64,000 bases of DNA. It comes from Enteractinococcus helveticum. GTDB lineage: Bacteria > Actinomycetota > Actinomycetes > Actinomycetales > Micrococcaceae. Of this stretch, positions 1-11,314 are shown piece after piece. A model generated the notes under the pieces. It had not been told where the DNA came from, made no database searches, and saw nothing but the letters and a program-made list of their open reading frames with translations. The stretch lies in NCBI RefSeq assembly GCF_001657475.1, contig NZ_LXEY01000020.1, forward strand, positions 62,001-126,000. Reading direction: 5' to 3'. The translations under genes and the position numbers were made by a program. Positions within the stretch are counted from its first letter, which is position 1; every line of letters begins with the position of its first letter.

Positions 1-1553
<1,553 letters not shown>

Positions 1554-1590
1554 GTTCTGCCCCTGAGGTTACATAAACCGCAGTCATAAC

Positions 1591-1640
1591 ACGACAGGCT
1601 CTGAGGATTCCTAAAGAATCCGCAGAGCCTGTCGTTTTTT
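1591..1640 (+). terminator. Rho-independent terminator after icd
   Basis: A 13-bp perfect stem (1591-1603 with 1623-1635) encloses a second pairing of GGATTC with GAATCC. A run of T follows the stem. It would also fold for transcripts arriving from the convergent glutaminase gene. Confidence 0.9.
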
Positions 1641-1673
1641 ATGTTGAAAGTCATGACGACACAGATCAGGGCA

Positions 1674-3656
1674 TTAACGCATGCGTGGTTCCTCGTATTG
1701 TTCCGGATCGTAATCTTCACGGGCACCGGCCTCACGCGAGGACTGTTCCAGCACCGTATAAGCTTCACGCGCTATCGCCGTCCACAAACGGATCGCCAGG
1801 TGTGGCTCGATTTTTTCGATGTGGGCAATGGTCTGAGCCGACAGAACTAAGACCTCGACGTCGTCGATGGCGCGAATGGTAGTTAGCTGCTGGCCCGTGT
1901 AGCTCAGCGCGAATTCACCAAAGGTAGAGCCGGGGGACAGATAGACGTGACGGTACCGGGAATCGCCGGGGCCTTCTGCTTCCAGTTCCACGCGGCCGGA
2001 ACGGATGAAATAAATACCACCGAATGGTTGACCAACGCGCCGGATGATGGTGTCGGCCGTGTAGCTGCGCAACTCCATGTAACCCGCCAGCACATTGACA
2101 TCGTGGTCATCGAGGAAATCGAAGACCGGGGCCGTGCCGGGTTCACGTGGGGCATCATCGATTTGTAAAATCTGACGAGCATACCGCTGAGCTAAGCGTA
2201 ATTCAGCCCATTCCAGAGCCGCGGAGCGGTTGTCGAATAGGCGGAACTCACCGGTGATATCTTCGGTCAGTGTCTCAGAGTCCCAGGGGAAATCCAGCTG
2301 CCCGGCCGAAGCAGCCTTTGCTTTATCGCGTGGATCAGGGACTTCCAAATCATCGCGGACCTTGACGAATTCCAAAATGTGCTCAACGAGCGTCTCGCCC
2401 CAGTCGATAAAGATGATGTCTTTACCAGAGGCGCGCCATCCCGAAGTGAGCGAAGCCAGCATGAGAATCGCCGCACGCCCGAAATCGTCGACGCCCTGAA
2501 AATCGATGACCACCATGGTGACGTCCTCGTCCATTTCGACAATGGTGCGTGCCATGGTTTCGGTTTCGGCAAAGCCCAGGTCACCGGAAACCTCAAGGAT
2601 TTGGCAGCGGTCGCCAAATTGGGAGGTAATCCGGGACAGCTCTGTGGAGCGGACCACGCCCAGCGAGGCATCAGCCAGCGAGTAGTGGGCGCGCAGCGTT
2701 GAACCACCCAGGGGAGAGGCTTCAGCGTAGTGCAACCCGAGATCTCGGGTGACCCGTCGGATGGCTGCGGCCCCTCGCACGGAGTTGCCGTGCTGATCCA
2801 GTGGCGCAGAGTAGACACCAATGCCCAGTTGACCGGGGACGACCACCATGATGCCGCCGTCGACCCCAGATTTTGCGGGCAGGCCGATGTCGATCATCCA
2901 GTTGCCGGCGGCGTCGTACATGCCGCAGGTCATCATCACACCTAGGACCTGGCGGGTGGTTTCTTCGGTGAAGACTTCCCGCCCGGTGACCGGGTTGATG
3001 CCCTTATTGGCCAGGGTGGCCGCCATCATCGACAGGTTTTCTGTGGTCACATCGGTGGAGCATTCTAAGAAGTAGTCTTGGACCACCGGTTCGGGATCCG
3101 AGTCAATAATTTCAAAGGACCGCAAGAGCCAGGCCAGCGCCCGGTTGCGGTGCCCGGCAATGTTCTCGGCGTGGAAAACAGTGCGGTTAATCTCTAACTG
3201 GCCGGGGGAGCCATCGGCGGCCAGATCCATGGTGCGCGAGATCCTGCTGATCCGATCCACCCCGCCGCGGCCCTTGATCAGCCCCACTGTGGCAATAGCA
3301 CCGGCGTTGATCATGGGGTTGGCGGGGCGGCCGGTATTGCGTTGTAGCGAGATTTCGTTGAACGGGTCGCCGGAGGGTTCAACGTCGATCTTCTTACCGA
3401 CCTGGGTTGGTCCCAGATCATCCAGGGCCAGACCGTAGGCAAAAACTTTGGCAATCGACTGGATGGCAAATTTATGGTCAGCATCGCCCGATGAGTACTG
3501 CTGGCCATTGACCGTCGTCAGCGTTATCCCAAATTTTTGAATATCGGGTTGGGTTGCGGTTTCGGTCACCGGATTGACGGTGCCCGCCGTCATCGGTCGC
3601 AGACTGTCAATCATGTCGGCAAGGTAGCGGTGCAACGGTGAAATCATCATGGGCAA
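1674..3656 (-). CDS. glsA: Glutaminase fused to STAS and cyclic-nucleotide-binding-like domains
   Basis: 660 residues. Residues about 1-310 are a serine-dependent beta-lactamase-fold glutaminase (L-glutamine to glutamate plus ammonia). The catalytic S-x-x-K is Ser67-Lys70 in QSIAK, and PMINAGAI and KSGVDGG are family landmarks. A STAS domain follows at about 345-450 (SGDLGFAETETMARTIVEM, then VVIDFQGVDDFGRAAILML). The end, about 515-635, is a CAP/cNMP-binding fold (GGIYFIRSGRVELEAEG, STFGEFALS). In the phosphate-binding cassette the usual conserved Arg seems replaced by Gln (FGEFALSYTGQQLTTIRA), so cNMP binding is doubtful. This is much longer than a plain glutaminase of about 310 residues. 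Three-domain relatives exist in Actinobacteria. The domain calls are confident, the regulatory role is not. Confidence 0.88.
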   Translation of the reverse strand: MPMMISPLHRYLADMIDSLRPMTAGTVNPVTETATQPDIQKFGITLTTVNGQQYSSGDADHKFAIQSIAKVFAYGLALDDLGPTQVGKKIDVEPSGDPFNEISLQRNTGRPANPMINAGAIATVGLIKGRGGVDRISRISRTMDLAADGSPGQLEINRTVFHAENIAGHRNRALAWLLRSFEIIDSDPEPVVQDYFLECSTDVTTENLSMMAATLANKGINPVTGREVFTEETTRQVLGVMMTCGMYDAAGNWMIDIGLPAKSGVDGGIMVVVPGQLGIGVYSAPLDQHGNSVRGAAAIRRVTRDLGLHYAEASPLGGSTLRAHYSLADASLGVVRSTELSRITSQFGDRCQILEVSGDLGFAETETMARTIVEMDEDVTMVVIDFQGVDDFGRAAILMLASLTSGWRASGKDIIFIDWGETLVEHILEFVKVRDDLEVPDPRDKAKAASAGQLDFPWDSETLTEDITGEFRLFDNRSAALEWAELRLAQRYARQILQIDDAPREPGTAPVFDFLDDHDVNVLAGYMELRSYTADTIIRRVGQPFGGIYFIRSGRVELEAEGPGDSRYRHVYLSPGSTFGEFALSYTGQQLTTIRAIDDVEVLVLSAQTIAHIEKIEPHLAIRLWTAIAREAYTVLEQSSREAGAREDYDPEQYEEPRMR

Positions 3657-3685
3657 TCCCTCATCACAGTCATCCAGTGGCTCGT

Positions 3686-4648
3686 TTAGTAGCCGGCGTC
3701 CACGTCGACCAGGCCCTCTAGAGTATCAGGTGTTTTCCCTGCGGCCAGCGCATACAGGTTGCGCACAATGCGCTCGTTGAGCAGCGGGATCACCATGTCT
3801 GGAGTGTCAGCTGTATGCGGGGTGATAATGCAGTTGGGCTCTTCCCACAGCGGGTGGCCATCGGGCAGTGGCTCCGGGTCCGTCACGTCCAGGCCCGCCG
3901 AGCGAATTTTACGCTCGGCCAGCGCCGCCACCAGTGCATCAGTATCGATCAGGCTGCCGCGGGCAATATTAACCAGTACGGCACGGTCGTTCATCAGCTC
4001 AAACTGATCAGCGCCGAACATGTGCTTGGTTTCCGGGGTGGCCGCCGCCGCAATGACGACGACGTCGGCCGCCGGCAGCACCTCGTCGAGTCGCTCAGCT
4101 GTGATCGTGTGGTCTGCACCGTCAAGGGGTTCGGATCTGCGTCGCACCACGGTGATCGAAGTATCCCAAGTGGAAAATAGGCGCACGAGCTCTTCGCCGA
4201 TGCCCCCGCCGCCGACAATGACGACGTTGGCGCCGTTGAGTGTCGAACCGTAGGTGGCACCCCAGCTGGTGGCACGGATGCGTTCGGGTAGATGCCGCAA
4301 CAACGCCAGGGTCAACGCCAGGGCGTGTTCGGCCACCGGAGGAGCGTAGGTCCCCTTGGCCGAGGTAAAGGTCACGCCAGGGTATTTGCGTGCCACCGGC
4401 AAGAAGGTCTCAACCCCCGCGTAGGGCAACTGTACCCAGGTGATTTTGGGGTTGGCTGCCAGCGTATCCTCGATGACCGCGGAGTTGATCATCTGCACCA
4501 CGATCATCGCCGTGGCCTCGCCGTCGTTGGGCTCCACAATGCTAAAACCGTGCGATTCCGCCGTCGTCACGGTGGTTTCATGGGCGTGTTCGTACGGGGT
4601 ATTGTCGCGGTCGGTTTGAACGGGGAGAACTACGATCTTTTGTGTCAT
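3686..4648 (-). CDS. D-isomer-specific 2-hydroxyacid dehydrogenase family protein
   Basis: 320 residues, the normal size for the family of NAD(P)-dependent dehydrogenases acting on D-2-hydroxyacids. The Rossmann motif is VVIVGGGGIGEEL. The three active-site positions are visible: Arg in LVNIARGSLID, Glu in DVTDPEPLPDG, and His in ITPHTADTPDM. The substrate cannot be read from sequence; a phosphoglycerate-dehydrogenase-like or glyoxylate/hydroxypyruvate-reductase-like role is possible. It lies 29 bp downstream of the same-strand glutaminase start region and may be transcribed ahead of it, with the gamma-carbonic-anhydrase-like gene upstream. Confidence 0.85.
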   Translation of the reverse strand: MTQKIVVLPVQTDRDNTPYEHAHETTVTTAESHGFSIVEPNDGEATAMIVVQMINSAVIEDTLAANPKITWVQLPYAGVETFLPVARKYPGVTFTSAKGTYAPPVAEHALALTLALLRHLPERIRATSWGATYGSTLNGANVVIVGGGGIGEELVRLFSTWDTSITVVRRRSEPLDGADHTITAERLDEVLPAADVVVIAAAATPETKHMFGADQFELMNDRAVLVNIARGSLIDTDALVAALAERKIRSAGLDVTDPEPLPDGHPLWEEPNCIITPHTADTPDMVIPLLNERIVRNLYALAAGKTPDTLEGLVDVDAGY

Positions 4649-4716
4649 AACCCTATGTTCACATGGATTGGTACAAAATCAACACAACGCAGCGGCGTCC
4701 ACTCGCCAACACGGTT

Positions 4717-5241
4717 TTAGCCGATGCGTTCAGCTTCCAGGTGGGCGGCCGATAAGCGCACGTACACTTCGGCGTTGGTCTTCAAGCCGGCAACCTGCTC
4801 TGGGCTCAGTTCGCGTCGCACCTTGGCTGGCACACCGGCCACCAGGGAGTTCGGTGGAATTTCCATGCCCTCGGGCACCATCGAATTGGCGGCAACCAGA
4901 CTACCGGCACCAACGACGGCGCCATTGAGCACGGTGGCATTCATACCGATCAGCGCGCCATCACCCACGGTTGCGCCGTGGACAATGGCTGCGTGACCCA
5001 CGGAGACGTCTTGGCCGATTGTGCAGGGGAAACCCTCATCGGCATGCAGGACGACGTTGTCTTGGAGGTTCGATCGGGCACCGACGCTGATGGGTGCTGA
5101 GTCACCCCGGGCTGAGACCCCGTAAAACGCTGAGGAATTTTCGGCCATGGTCACTTCGCCAGTAATGGCGGCGGTTTCGGCCAGGAATACGGAATCATGA
5201 ATGTTGGGGGTTTTGCCCAAGACAGTTTTAATAATCGCCAT
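4717..5241 (-). CDS. Gamma-carbonic anhydrase-like hexapeptide-repeat protein
   Basis: 174 residues built of left-handed beta-helix hexapeptide repeats (ITGEVTMAENSSAFYGVSAR, then ISVGARSNLQDNVVLHAD). The His ligands typical of gamma-class carbonic anhydrases are present: LHAD, then VGHAAIVHG. Proteins of this PaaY/YrdA/CaiE group bind a metal between subunits of a trimer, and some hydrate CO2 or act as thioesterase-like accessory enzymes. The activity is unproven here. The start ATG at 5241 follows AGGGTGACC on the minus strand. It is separated from purU upstream by a terminator hairpin. Confidence 0.85.
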   Translation of the reverse strand: MAIIKTVLGKTPNIHDSVFLAETAAITGEVTMAENSSAFYGVSARGDSAPISVGARSNLQDNVVLHADEGFPCTIGQDVSVGHAAIVHGATVGDGALIGMNATVLNGAVVGAGSLVAANSMVPEGMEIPPNSLVAGVPAKVRRELSPEQVAGLKTNAEVYVRLSAAHLEAERIG

Positions 5242-5296
5242 ACGGTCACCCTAAAAGCAGGATAAGGCCTTGTCACTAGTTGACCGGCCAGCGTGT

Positions 5297-5350
5297 CACC
5301 AGATAAATATCCGGTGGCAGTTCGAGGTGAACTCCCACCGGATCCTGGTG
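5297..5350 (-). terminator. Terminator hairpin after purU
   Basis: Long imperfect hairpin: CACCAG/CTGGTG outer arms, then ATCCGGTGG/CCACCGGAT and AGTTC/GAACT inside. Read on the minus strand it is followed by ATTTATC. A second small hairpin, GGGCGC-GGA-GCGCCC, lies at 5358-5372 directly after the purU stop. Confidence 0.75.
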
Positions 5351-5378
5351 TCAGGCAGGGCGCGGAGCGCCCGTGAGG

Positions 5379-6257
5379 TTATTCGAAGATGACGGTGCGG
5401 TCGCCGTCGAGGAGGACTCGGTGTTCGGTGTGCCATTGCACGGCCTGGGCTAGGGTGGCGCCTTCGACCGCGCGGCCGCGTTGGACGAAGTCTTGGGCGG
5501 TCAGGGCGTGGTTGACGCGTTGGACGCGTTGTTCGATGATGGGGCCCTCATCTAGGTCTGCGGTGACGTAGTGGGCGGTGGCCCCGATGAGTTTGACCCC
5601 GCGGTCATGGGCCTGGTGATAGGGGCGGGCACCTTTGAAGGAGGGCAAAAACGAGTGGTGAATGTTGATGGCCTTGCCATCAAGTTTGCGGGTGAGTTCA
5701 TCCGACAGGATCTGCATGTAGCGGGCGAGCACCACCAGTTCGATGTCGTATTGATCGATGATCTGCATCAGTCGGGCTTCGGCTTCGGCTTTATTGTCGG
5801 TGCCATCGGCGTTTTTGATCAACGGGATGTGTACAAAGGGCACATCATAGAAATAGGCCATCGGTTGTAAATCCAGGTGATTCGAGACAATCACGGGTAC
5901 TTCTACCGGTAGGGTGCCGGCGTGTTGCTGGAAGAGTAACTCATTCATGGTCCGGCCGTCTTTGGACACCATAATCAAGGTGCGGGTTTTCACCGCGGCA
6001 TCATAGACCTGAGCATCCATATCGTATTGCTCCACGACATCGGAAATCGCTGCTTGAGTGTCAGCCACGGTGGCATCGGTGGCGAATTCGACACGCATGA
6101 AAAACGTCCCGCTGTTTGGGGAATCGAATTGCTGGGATTCTGAGATGTCGGCGTTGACTTCTAGCAAAGCCCCGGTGATGGCATGCACAATCCCCGGTTG
6201 GTTCGGGCAGGACAACGTGACAATGAGGTTGTTTTTACCAATGACCATGAACGTCAA
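5379..6257 (-). CDS. purU: Formyltetrahydrofolate deformylase
   Basis: 292 residues. It hydrolyses 10-formyl-THF to formate and THF, balancing the one-carbon pool and feeding formate to purine synthesis. An N-terminal ACT domain (about 10-85, VTLSCPNQPGIVHAITGALL) precedes the formyltransferase-fold domain (about 95-292). The catalytic Asn-His-Asp set is visible in KAINIHHSFLPSF and in GATAHYVTADLDEGPII. Length matches the family. Met1 (MTFM) or Met4 could be the start. glyA and folD lie about 4 kb away, consistent with one-carbon metabolism. The 170 bp upstream (6258-6427) hold a possible minus-strand promoter (TAATAT at about 6289) but no further gene. Confidence 0.95.
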   Translation of the reverse strand: MTFMVIGKNNLIVTLSCPNQPGIVHAITGALLEVNADISESQQFDSPNSGTFFMRVEFATDATVADTQAAISDVVEQYDMDAQVYDAAVKTRTLIMVSKDGRTMNELLFQQHAGTLPVEVPVIVSNHLDLQPMAYFYDVPFVHIPLIKNADGTDNKAEAEARLMQIIDQYDIELVVLARYMQILSDELTRKLDGKAINIHHSFLPSFKGARPYHQAHDRGVKLIGATAHYVTADLDEGPIIEQRVQRVNHALTAQDFVQRGRAVEGATLAQAVQWHTEHRVLLDGDRTVIFE

Positions 6258-6427
6258 TTTCCTATCATGAAGCGGGAGTCTGTTGGTATATTAGCGCTTC
6301 ATTACATTTAATGTGCAACGGCGCGGTCAGGGATCGTTACAACATCGGCAAAGATTGTTCTGGCACTGCTTATTCGTTGCATCATCGACAACTATGTCCG
6401 GATGACTCATGTCTGTCGTGGCATGAA

Positions 6428-6469
6428 CAAAAAAAATTCCGGCCCCCTCGTGATGAGAGAGCCGGAATT
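6428..6469 (-). terminator. Rho-independent terminator after katA
   Basis: Minus-strand stem AATTCCGGC/GCCGGAATT (6435-6443 with 6461-6469) with an inner CTC/GAG pairing. An eight-T run follows on the minus strand (plus-strand A-run 6428-6436). It is placed right after the catalase stop. Confidence 0.9.
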
Positions 6470-6518
6470 CTTTGACTACGTATCGTCTCTAGACGATGCG
6501 AACGTCGTTGCTATGAGC

Positions 6519-8039
6519 TTAGACGAGCGAGTCGGCGGTGTCTTTTGGATCGCCGCCTGGCTGCTGGTCGCCTGCGGAACCGCCCTGACGGATGCGGTCT
6601 TCGATGCGCTGACCGATGGTTTCGTCAACGTTCTTCCAGTACTGGATAGCGTTGGACAGCACCGGTTCGATCACGGTTTCCAGAGCACCGGCAACGGTGT
6701 CGACTAGGCCGTCGCGTTCTTCTTGGGAGAAAACTTCGTTGACCAGGATGTTGGGCTGGATGAAGTCGCTGTCGTCTTCACGCAGGGTGTAGGCCTTACG
6801 GACCAGGTCGCCGTCGGTTTCCCAGCTGACGTCAATGGCGCCTTCTTCATCCGACCAGGAGTCACCAAACGAGTTTGGTGCGTATGGACGGCGGGCACCG
6901 GTGTGGTCGTACCACATGGCGCCTTCGAAGTTGTAGGTGTGGACTTCGTTGATCGGACGGTTGACCGGCAGCTGCTGGAAGTTGGTGCCGATACGGTAAC
7001 GCTGAGCGTCCTGGTACGCGAAGTTACGACCCAGCAGCATCTTGTCTGGGGACATGCCGGTACCTGGAACCATGTTGGCAGGGGAGAACGCGGCCTGCTC
7101 GATCTGAGCGAAGTGGTTTTCCGGGTTGCGGTTGAGCTCCATGGTGCCCACCTTGATGCGTGGGTAATCCTTCTGCGACCAGGTCTTGGTCAGATCGAAT
7201 GGATTGTAGCGGTAGGTCTTGGCGTCCTCATACGGCATGATCTGCACGTAGAGATCCCAGGACGGGTTGTCGCCACGTTCGATTGCATCGAACAGGTCAC
7301 GACGGTGGTATTCGGCGTCGGCACCGGCCAGTGCTTCGGCTTCTTCATTCGACAGGTTTTCCAGGCCCTGGTTAGTCAGGAAGTGGAATTTGACCCAGAA
7401 GCGTTCGCCGGCGTCGTTGGCCCACATGTAGGTGTGGGAGCCGTAACCGTTCATGTTGCGCCAGGTCTTTGGTAGACCACGTGGGCCCATCAGGTAGGTG
7501 ACCTGGTGTGCAGTTTCTGGGTTCTGGGTCCAGAAGTCCCACTGCATGGTGTTGTCACGCAGGCCGGAATCTGGCAGACGTTTCTGCGAGCGGATGAAGT
7601 GTGGGAACTTCATTGGGTCGCGCACAAAGAAGACCGGGGTGTTGTTGCCAACCAGGTCGAAGTTGCCTTCTTCGGTGTAGAACTTCAAAGCGAAGCCGCG
7701 GACGTCGCGCCAGGTGTCTGGTGAGCCCAGTTCACCGGCAACGGTTGAAAAACGGGCCAGCATTTCGGTTTCTACACCGGGCTGGAACATGGCGGCTTTG
7801 GTGTACTGCGAGACGTCTTCGGTGACCTTGAAGGTACCAAAAGCGCCGGAACCCTTGGCGTGTGGACGACGCTCTGGGACGTTCATCCGGTTGAAGTGCT
7901 GCAGGGTTTCGACCAGGTGAGCATCGTGTAAGACGATGGGGCCGTCTGGACCAACGGTTAGCGAGTTGCGGTCGCTAACAGCTGGGATGCCGGCCTGGGT
8001 TGTGGACCCGGTTGCGTGTGGCGTTTTTTTCTCAGCCAT
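6519..8039 (-). CDS. katA: Catalase (heme, monofunctional)
   Basis: 506 residues. Decomposes H2O2 to water and oxygen with a heme cofactor. The distal His lies in [16 protein letters not shown] and the distal Asn in [13 protein letters not shown]. The proximal heme-ligand Tyr is in [19 protein letters not shown]. The length fits the small-subunit catalase class. The frame stays open 150 nt further upstream, but the start at 8039 is chosen because AAGGAGAC lies just before it and the protein then begins [17 protein letters not shown] like relatives. It follows fur by 55 bp on the same strand and is probably co-transcribed with it, ending at the terminator at 6428-6469. Confidence 0.96.
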   Translation of the reverse strand: MAEKKTPHATGSTTQAGIPAVSDRNSLTVGPDGPIVLHDAHLVETLQHFNRMNVPERRPHAKGSGAFGTFKVTEDVSQYTKAAMFQPGVETEMLARFSTVAGELGSPDTWRDVRGFALKFYTEEGNFDLVGNNTPVFFVRDPMKFPHFIRSQKRLPDSGLRDNTMQWDFWTQNPETAHQVTYLMGPRGLPKTWRNMNGYGSHTYMWANDAGERFWVKFHFLTNQGLENLSNEEAEALAGADAEYHRRDLFDAIERGDNPSWDLYVQIMPYEDAKTYRYNPFDLTKTWSQKDYPRIKVGTMELNRNPENHFAQIEQAAFSPANMVPGTGMSPDKMLLGRNFAYQDAQRYRIGTNFQQLPVNRPINEVHTYNFEGAMWYDHTGARRPYAPNSFGDSWSDEEGAIDVSWETDGDLVRKAYTLREDDSDFIQPNILVNEVFSQEERDGLVDTVAGALETVIEPVLSNAIQYWKNVDETIGQRIEDRIRQGGSAGDQQPGGDPKDTADSLV

Positions 8040-8094
8040 GAATTCAGTCTCCTTAAGACCTCGGTGAGATGAACTAGGTGGGCAAAGCTCCAGC

Positions 8095-8565
8095 TTAGGC
8101 AGACACTTTCGTGTCACCAACCGTGGGGTGGTCAAGCGCGTCCAAACAGCTGGTGCATGTTCCGTGGTAGACGACGTCGGCGGTGTCAATCACCATGCCG
8201 TGCGTCTCAACGGGGCTCATGCACGGGGCGCTGCCGTGTTGGCACGGCACATCTTCGATGCGTCCGCACACCCGGCAGTGGACGTGATGGTGGTTGTCGA
8301 AGTGCTGAATTTCGAATCTGGCCGCGGTGGGCCCAAACTCGAGTTTCCGCACTAAACCGACATCCACCAGGGATTGCACCACGGTATAGATGGATTGAAT
8401 TGTGATCGCAGGAAGCGACTGGCGAACCTGGTTTAACAGCTCATCGGCGGTTGCGTGCGGTAGCCCCGCAAGAGACTCCAAGGTCGCGACGCGCTGCCGT
8501 GTGGACCGCAATCCGGTTGCCCGAATATGCGACGGCCAATCGATGATCTGGCCACTGTGGCTCAC
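8095..8565 (-). CDS. fur: Fur-family transcriptional regulator (FurA/PerR-like)
   Basis: 156 residues. N-terminal winged helix ([34 protein letters not shown]). The C-terminal metal-binding dimerisation domain has [17 protein letters not shown] and a second Cys pair in [12 protein letters not shown], as expected for the structural zinc site. Located directly upstream of katA, this is the usual arrangement of peroxide-sensing Fur proteins such as CatR, PerR or FurA. Whether it senses iron, peroxide or both cannot be decided from the sequence. The start is GTG at 8565 with AAGGAGGT at good spacing. A 7-1-7-type palindrome overlaps its probable promoter. Confidence 0.93.
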   Translation of the reverse strand: MSHSGQIIDWPSHIRATGLRSTRQRVATLESLAGLPHATADELLNQVRQSLPAITIQSIYTVVQSLVDVGLVRKLEFGPTAARFEIQHFDNHHHVHCRVCGRIEDVPCQHGSAPCMSPVETHGMVIDTADVVYHGTCTSCLDALDHPTVGDTKVSA

Positions 8566-8594
8566 CTGTTACCTCCTTGAAGCGATCGATATCT

Positions 8595-8628
8595 CTATTA
8601 TGCCACTTTTTTGAATCATTCAAAAAAG
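8595..8628 (-). promoter_or_regulatory. Promoter and Fur-type operator of fur-katA
   Basis: A perfect palindrome with 11-bp arms around one central base spans 8606-8628. Its core TTTGAATCATTCAAA has the 7-1-7 layout and AATnATT centre of Fur/PerR boxes. On the minus strand a -35-like TTGAAT (8618-8623) within the palindrome and a -10-like TAATAG (8595-8600) are 17 bp apart, about 30 nt ahead of the fur GTG. Occupancy would block the promoter. The palindrome also overlaps the stop codon of the upstream flavoprotein gene. Confidence 0.7.
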
Positions 8629-9885
8629 CTTGCGGTATGTGACGTTCGACTCAGTTGATTGCCCGAGGTGGTCAATCGCGGCGACGGCGGCCTTTCGACC
8701 CGCTCGCGTAGCCCCAATCGTTGAGGCTGATGCCCCGTAGCCCACCAGAAACACTCCGGGTGCAGCCGGTATCGTCACGCCATCTTTGTCAACGACGACG
8801 CCGCCATGTACGCTGCGAATACCCAGCGGATCAAAGTGCCCGAGACTGTGTTGGAATCCGGTGCCCCACAAAATCGAGTCGATCGGGGTGACCCACTGGT
8901 GGTGGATATCGGTTCCGTGGCCGGGCAAAATTTCGGTGTTGCGGTGCATCTGGGCTAACCGCGGATCCCCGGCGCGCAACAGATCATCAACCGCCGGACC
9001 TTGTGAGTTAATGGTCGCGCCGTCGGGGCCGGGCCCATTGAGTGTGACATGATCGGACCCAAATGAATCAATGAACCCGCGAAATACCAACACCCCGCGA
9101 TTAATGAAATCCAGGGATTCCGTATTCAATGCCAGGCCCGTATTCGAGACCACCGACCGAGGCGCTTTGCCCGCGGTGACCAACGTCGTCACCCGTTCTT
9201 CCACCCGGCGGCCCCAGTCGGGACTGAAATGTTCCGGATTCCAGCGCGGCAGCGAGCGTGAAACCCACACGGTGTGGTCGGTAACTTTTTCCAACATCAT
9301 CAAAAACTGGGTCGACGACGCACCACCGCCGACCACGAGCACGCGCTGGTTGCGGAAGTCTTCGACATCGCGGAAGGTTTTGGTGTGCCACTGTTTCCCG
9401 GTGAAATGTTCCAGGCCGTGATAGTAGGGGATATTGGGGGTTTCCCAGGTGCCGGTGGCATTAATGACGGCGTTGGCCGTGAAGTCTGCGCCGTCAGTGG
9501 CGATGTAGAACAGCTCGTGCTGCGGCTGGGTTACGGCCTTGACCTTGGCCGGGCGGATGACCTCGAGCCCCAGGTGTTGTTCATATGCGCCGTAATATTC
9601 GCCCACCACTTGTGACGCCGGACGCCAGGTGTCTGGGTTATCCAATGGGAAACCCGGCAGGTCGTGAACGCCGTGAGCACGCCCCAGGGTGAGGGCATTC
9701 CAACGGTGTCGCCAAGCGCCCCCGGGGCCCTGGTTACCATCCAGAACCGCAAAGTCTTTGCCGGAGACCAGACCGCGACGGTGCAGCGTGCCAGCGGCGG
9801 AAAGCCCGGCCTGACCGGCGCCAATCACCACAATGTTGAAATGACGAACCGTAGCAAATGGGATGGTGGTGTTGTTCGACGACAT
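8620..9885 (-). CDS. Flavin-containing monooxygenase-like NAD(P)/FAD oxidoreductase
   Basis: 421 residues with two Rossmann dinucleotide-binding motifs: FAD-binding VVIGAGQAGLSAAG near the N-terminus and NADPH-binding VLVVGGGASSTQF in the middle. Between them is FTGKQWHTKTF, matching the FxGxxxHxxx(Y/F) fingerprint of flavin monooxygenases and N-hydroxylases. PGGAWRHRWNALTL is also typical. The physiological substrate is unknown. The stop codon (8620-8622) lies inside the fur operator palindrome, so this gene and the fur-katA unit are closely apposed. The start ATG is at 9885. Confidence 0.82.
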   Translation of the reverse strand: MSSNNTTIPFATVRHFNIVVIGAGQAGLSAAGTLHRRGLVSGKDFAVLDGNQGPGGAWRHRWNALTLGRAHGVHDLPGFPLDNPDTWRPASQVVGEYYGAYEQHLGLEVIRPAKVKAVTQPQHELFYIATDGADFTANAVINATGTWETPNIPYYHGLEHFTGKQWHTKTFRDVEDFRNQRVLVVGGGASSTQFLMMLEKVTDHTVWVSRSLPRWNPEHFSPDWGRRVEERVTTLVTAGKAPRSVVSNTGLALNTESLDFINRGVLVFRGFIDSFGSDHVTLNGPGPDGATINSQGPAVDDLLRAGDPRLAQMHRNTEILPGHGTDIHHQWVTPIDSILWGTGFQHSLGHFDPLGIRSVHGGVVVDKDGVTIPAAPGVFLVGYGASASTIGATRAGRKAAVAAIDHLGQSTESNVTYRKLF

Positions 9886-10003
9886 GGCACCAGCGTAGTT
9901 GAAGGTCTTGCCATAAAGGTGCGGTTAATGACAAGTGCACGCCGGCGGCGTAGCAGCCCATTAGGATAAGTGGAGTCGTTGAGAAATTTTCACCAGGAGT
10001 GCG

Positions 10004-11284
10004 ATGTCTGAAATGTCCAATGTCAATAACGCCCCATTGACAGAAGTTGATCCTGAAATTGCCGAGGTGCTGGGACTGGAACTGGGCCGCCAGCGCAACA
10101 GCTTGGAAATGATTGCCTCGGAGAACTTCGTTCCACGGTCCATCTTGGAAACCCAGGGTTCCGTGTTGACCAATAAATACGCCGAAGGTTACCCAGGACG
10201 CCGTTACTACGGTGGCTGTGAATACGTCGACATCGCCGAAAATCTGGCCATCGACCGCGCCAAAGCCCTATTCGGCGCCGAATACGCCAACGTGCAGCCG
10301 CACGCCGGTGCTCAGGCCAATGTGGCCGTAATGGAAGCCCTGATGGAGCCGGGCGATACCCTCATGGGGCTGTCGCTGGATCACGGTGGCCACCTCACCC
10401 ACGGTATGCCGCTGAACTTCTCTGGTCGCCGTCACAATATTGTGGCCTATGAAGTCGACCGCGAAACGTTCCGCATCGACATGGACAAGGTTCGTGAACA
10501 AGCCCTGGCCGAAAAGCCAAAGGTCATTGTGGCCGGTTGGTCGGCCTACCCGCGCCAGCTGGACTTCGAAGCCTTCGCCTCGATTGCCCAAGAAGTTGGC
10601 GCCAAGCTTTGGGTTGACATGGCCCACTTTGCCGGTCTGGTCGCAGCAGGTCTGCACCCCAACCCGGTTCCATACGCCGACGTCGTTTCCTCGACCGTGC
10701 ACAAAACACTGGGTGGTCCACGCTCCGGGTTCATTCTGGCCAAGGAAGAATACGGCAAGAAGATCAACTCACGCGTCTTCCCAGGCCAGCAAGGTGGCCC
10801 GCTGATGCATGCGATTGCCGGTAAAGCCGTTGCGTTCAAGATTGCCGCATCGGAAGAATTCAAACGTCGTCAACAACGCACCCTGGAAGGTGCCCAGATC
10901 CTGGCTGCCCGTTTGACCGAATCCGACGTCGCCGACGCCGGAGTTTCCGTGCTGACCGGTGGCACCGATGTGCACCTCGTGTTGGTTGACCTGCGCAACT
11001 CCGAATTGGATGGCAAACAGGGCGAGAACATCCTGGACGAAGTTGGTATCACCGTCAACCGCAACTCGGTGCCATGGGATCCACGTCCACCAATGACCAC
11101 TTCTGGTCTGCGCATCGGTACTCCAGCGCTGGCCACTCGCGGCTTTGGTACCCAAGAATTCACCGAAGTTGCCGACATTATCGCCAACGCGCTGAAACCA
11201 AGCCCCGATGTGGAAGCACTGCGCGCCCGCACCGACAAACTGGCCAACGATTTCCCACTGTATGAGGGATTCGAAAACTGGTAA
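10004..11284 (+). CDS. glyA: Serine hydroxymethyltransferase
   Basis: 426 residues. PLP enzyme interconverting serine plus THF and glycine plus 5,10-methylene-THF in the cytoplasm. The PLP lysine is in [32 protein letters not shown] and [13 protein letters not shown] are family-invariant regions. Full length. The start at 10004 has AGGAG 6-10 nt upstream; a second in-frame ATG lies three codons later. folD follows on the same strand, and the pair supplies and oxidises methylene-THF. Confidence 0.97.
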   Translation: MSEMSNVNNAPLTEVDPEIAEVLGLELGRQRNSLEMIASENFVPRSILETQGSVLTNKYAEGYPGRRYYGGCEYVDIAENLAIDRAKALFGAEYANVQPHAGAQANVAVMEALMEPGDTLMGLSLDHGGHLTHGMPLNFSGRRHNIVAYEVDRETFRIDMDKVREQALAEKPKVIVAGWSAYPRQLDFEAFASIAQEVGAKLWVDMAHFAGLVAAGLHPNPVPYADVVSSTVHKTLGGPRSGFILAKEEYGKKINSRVFPGQQGGPLMHAIAGKAVAFKIAASEEFKRRQQRTLEGAQILAARLTESDVADAGVSVLTGGTDVHLVLVDLRNSELDGKQGENILDEVGITVNRNSVPWDPRPPMTTSGLRIGTPALATRGFGTQEFTEVADIIANALKPSPDVEALRARTDKLANDFPLYEGFENW

Positions 11285-11314
11285 GCCACCAAGTGCTCAC
11301 CGACTAATGACAGT

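Noticed and set aside
9886..10003. THF or glycine riboswitch before glyA
   Set aside because: The 118-bp interval has no recognisable riboswitch core and the AGGAG binding site is unstructured by eye.
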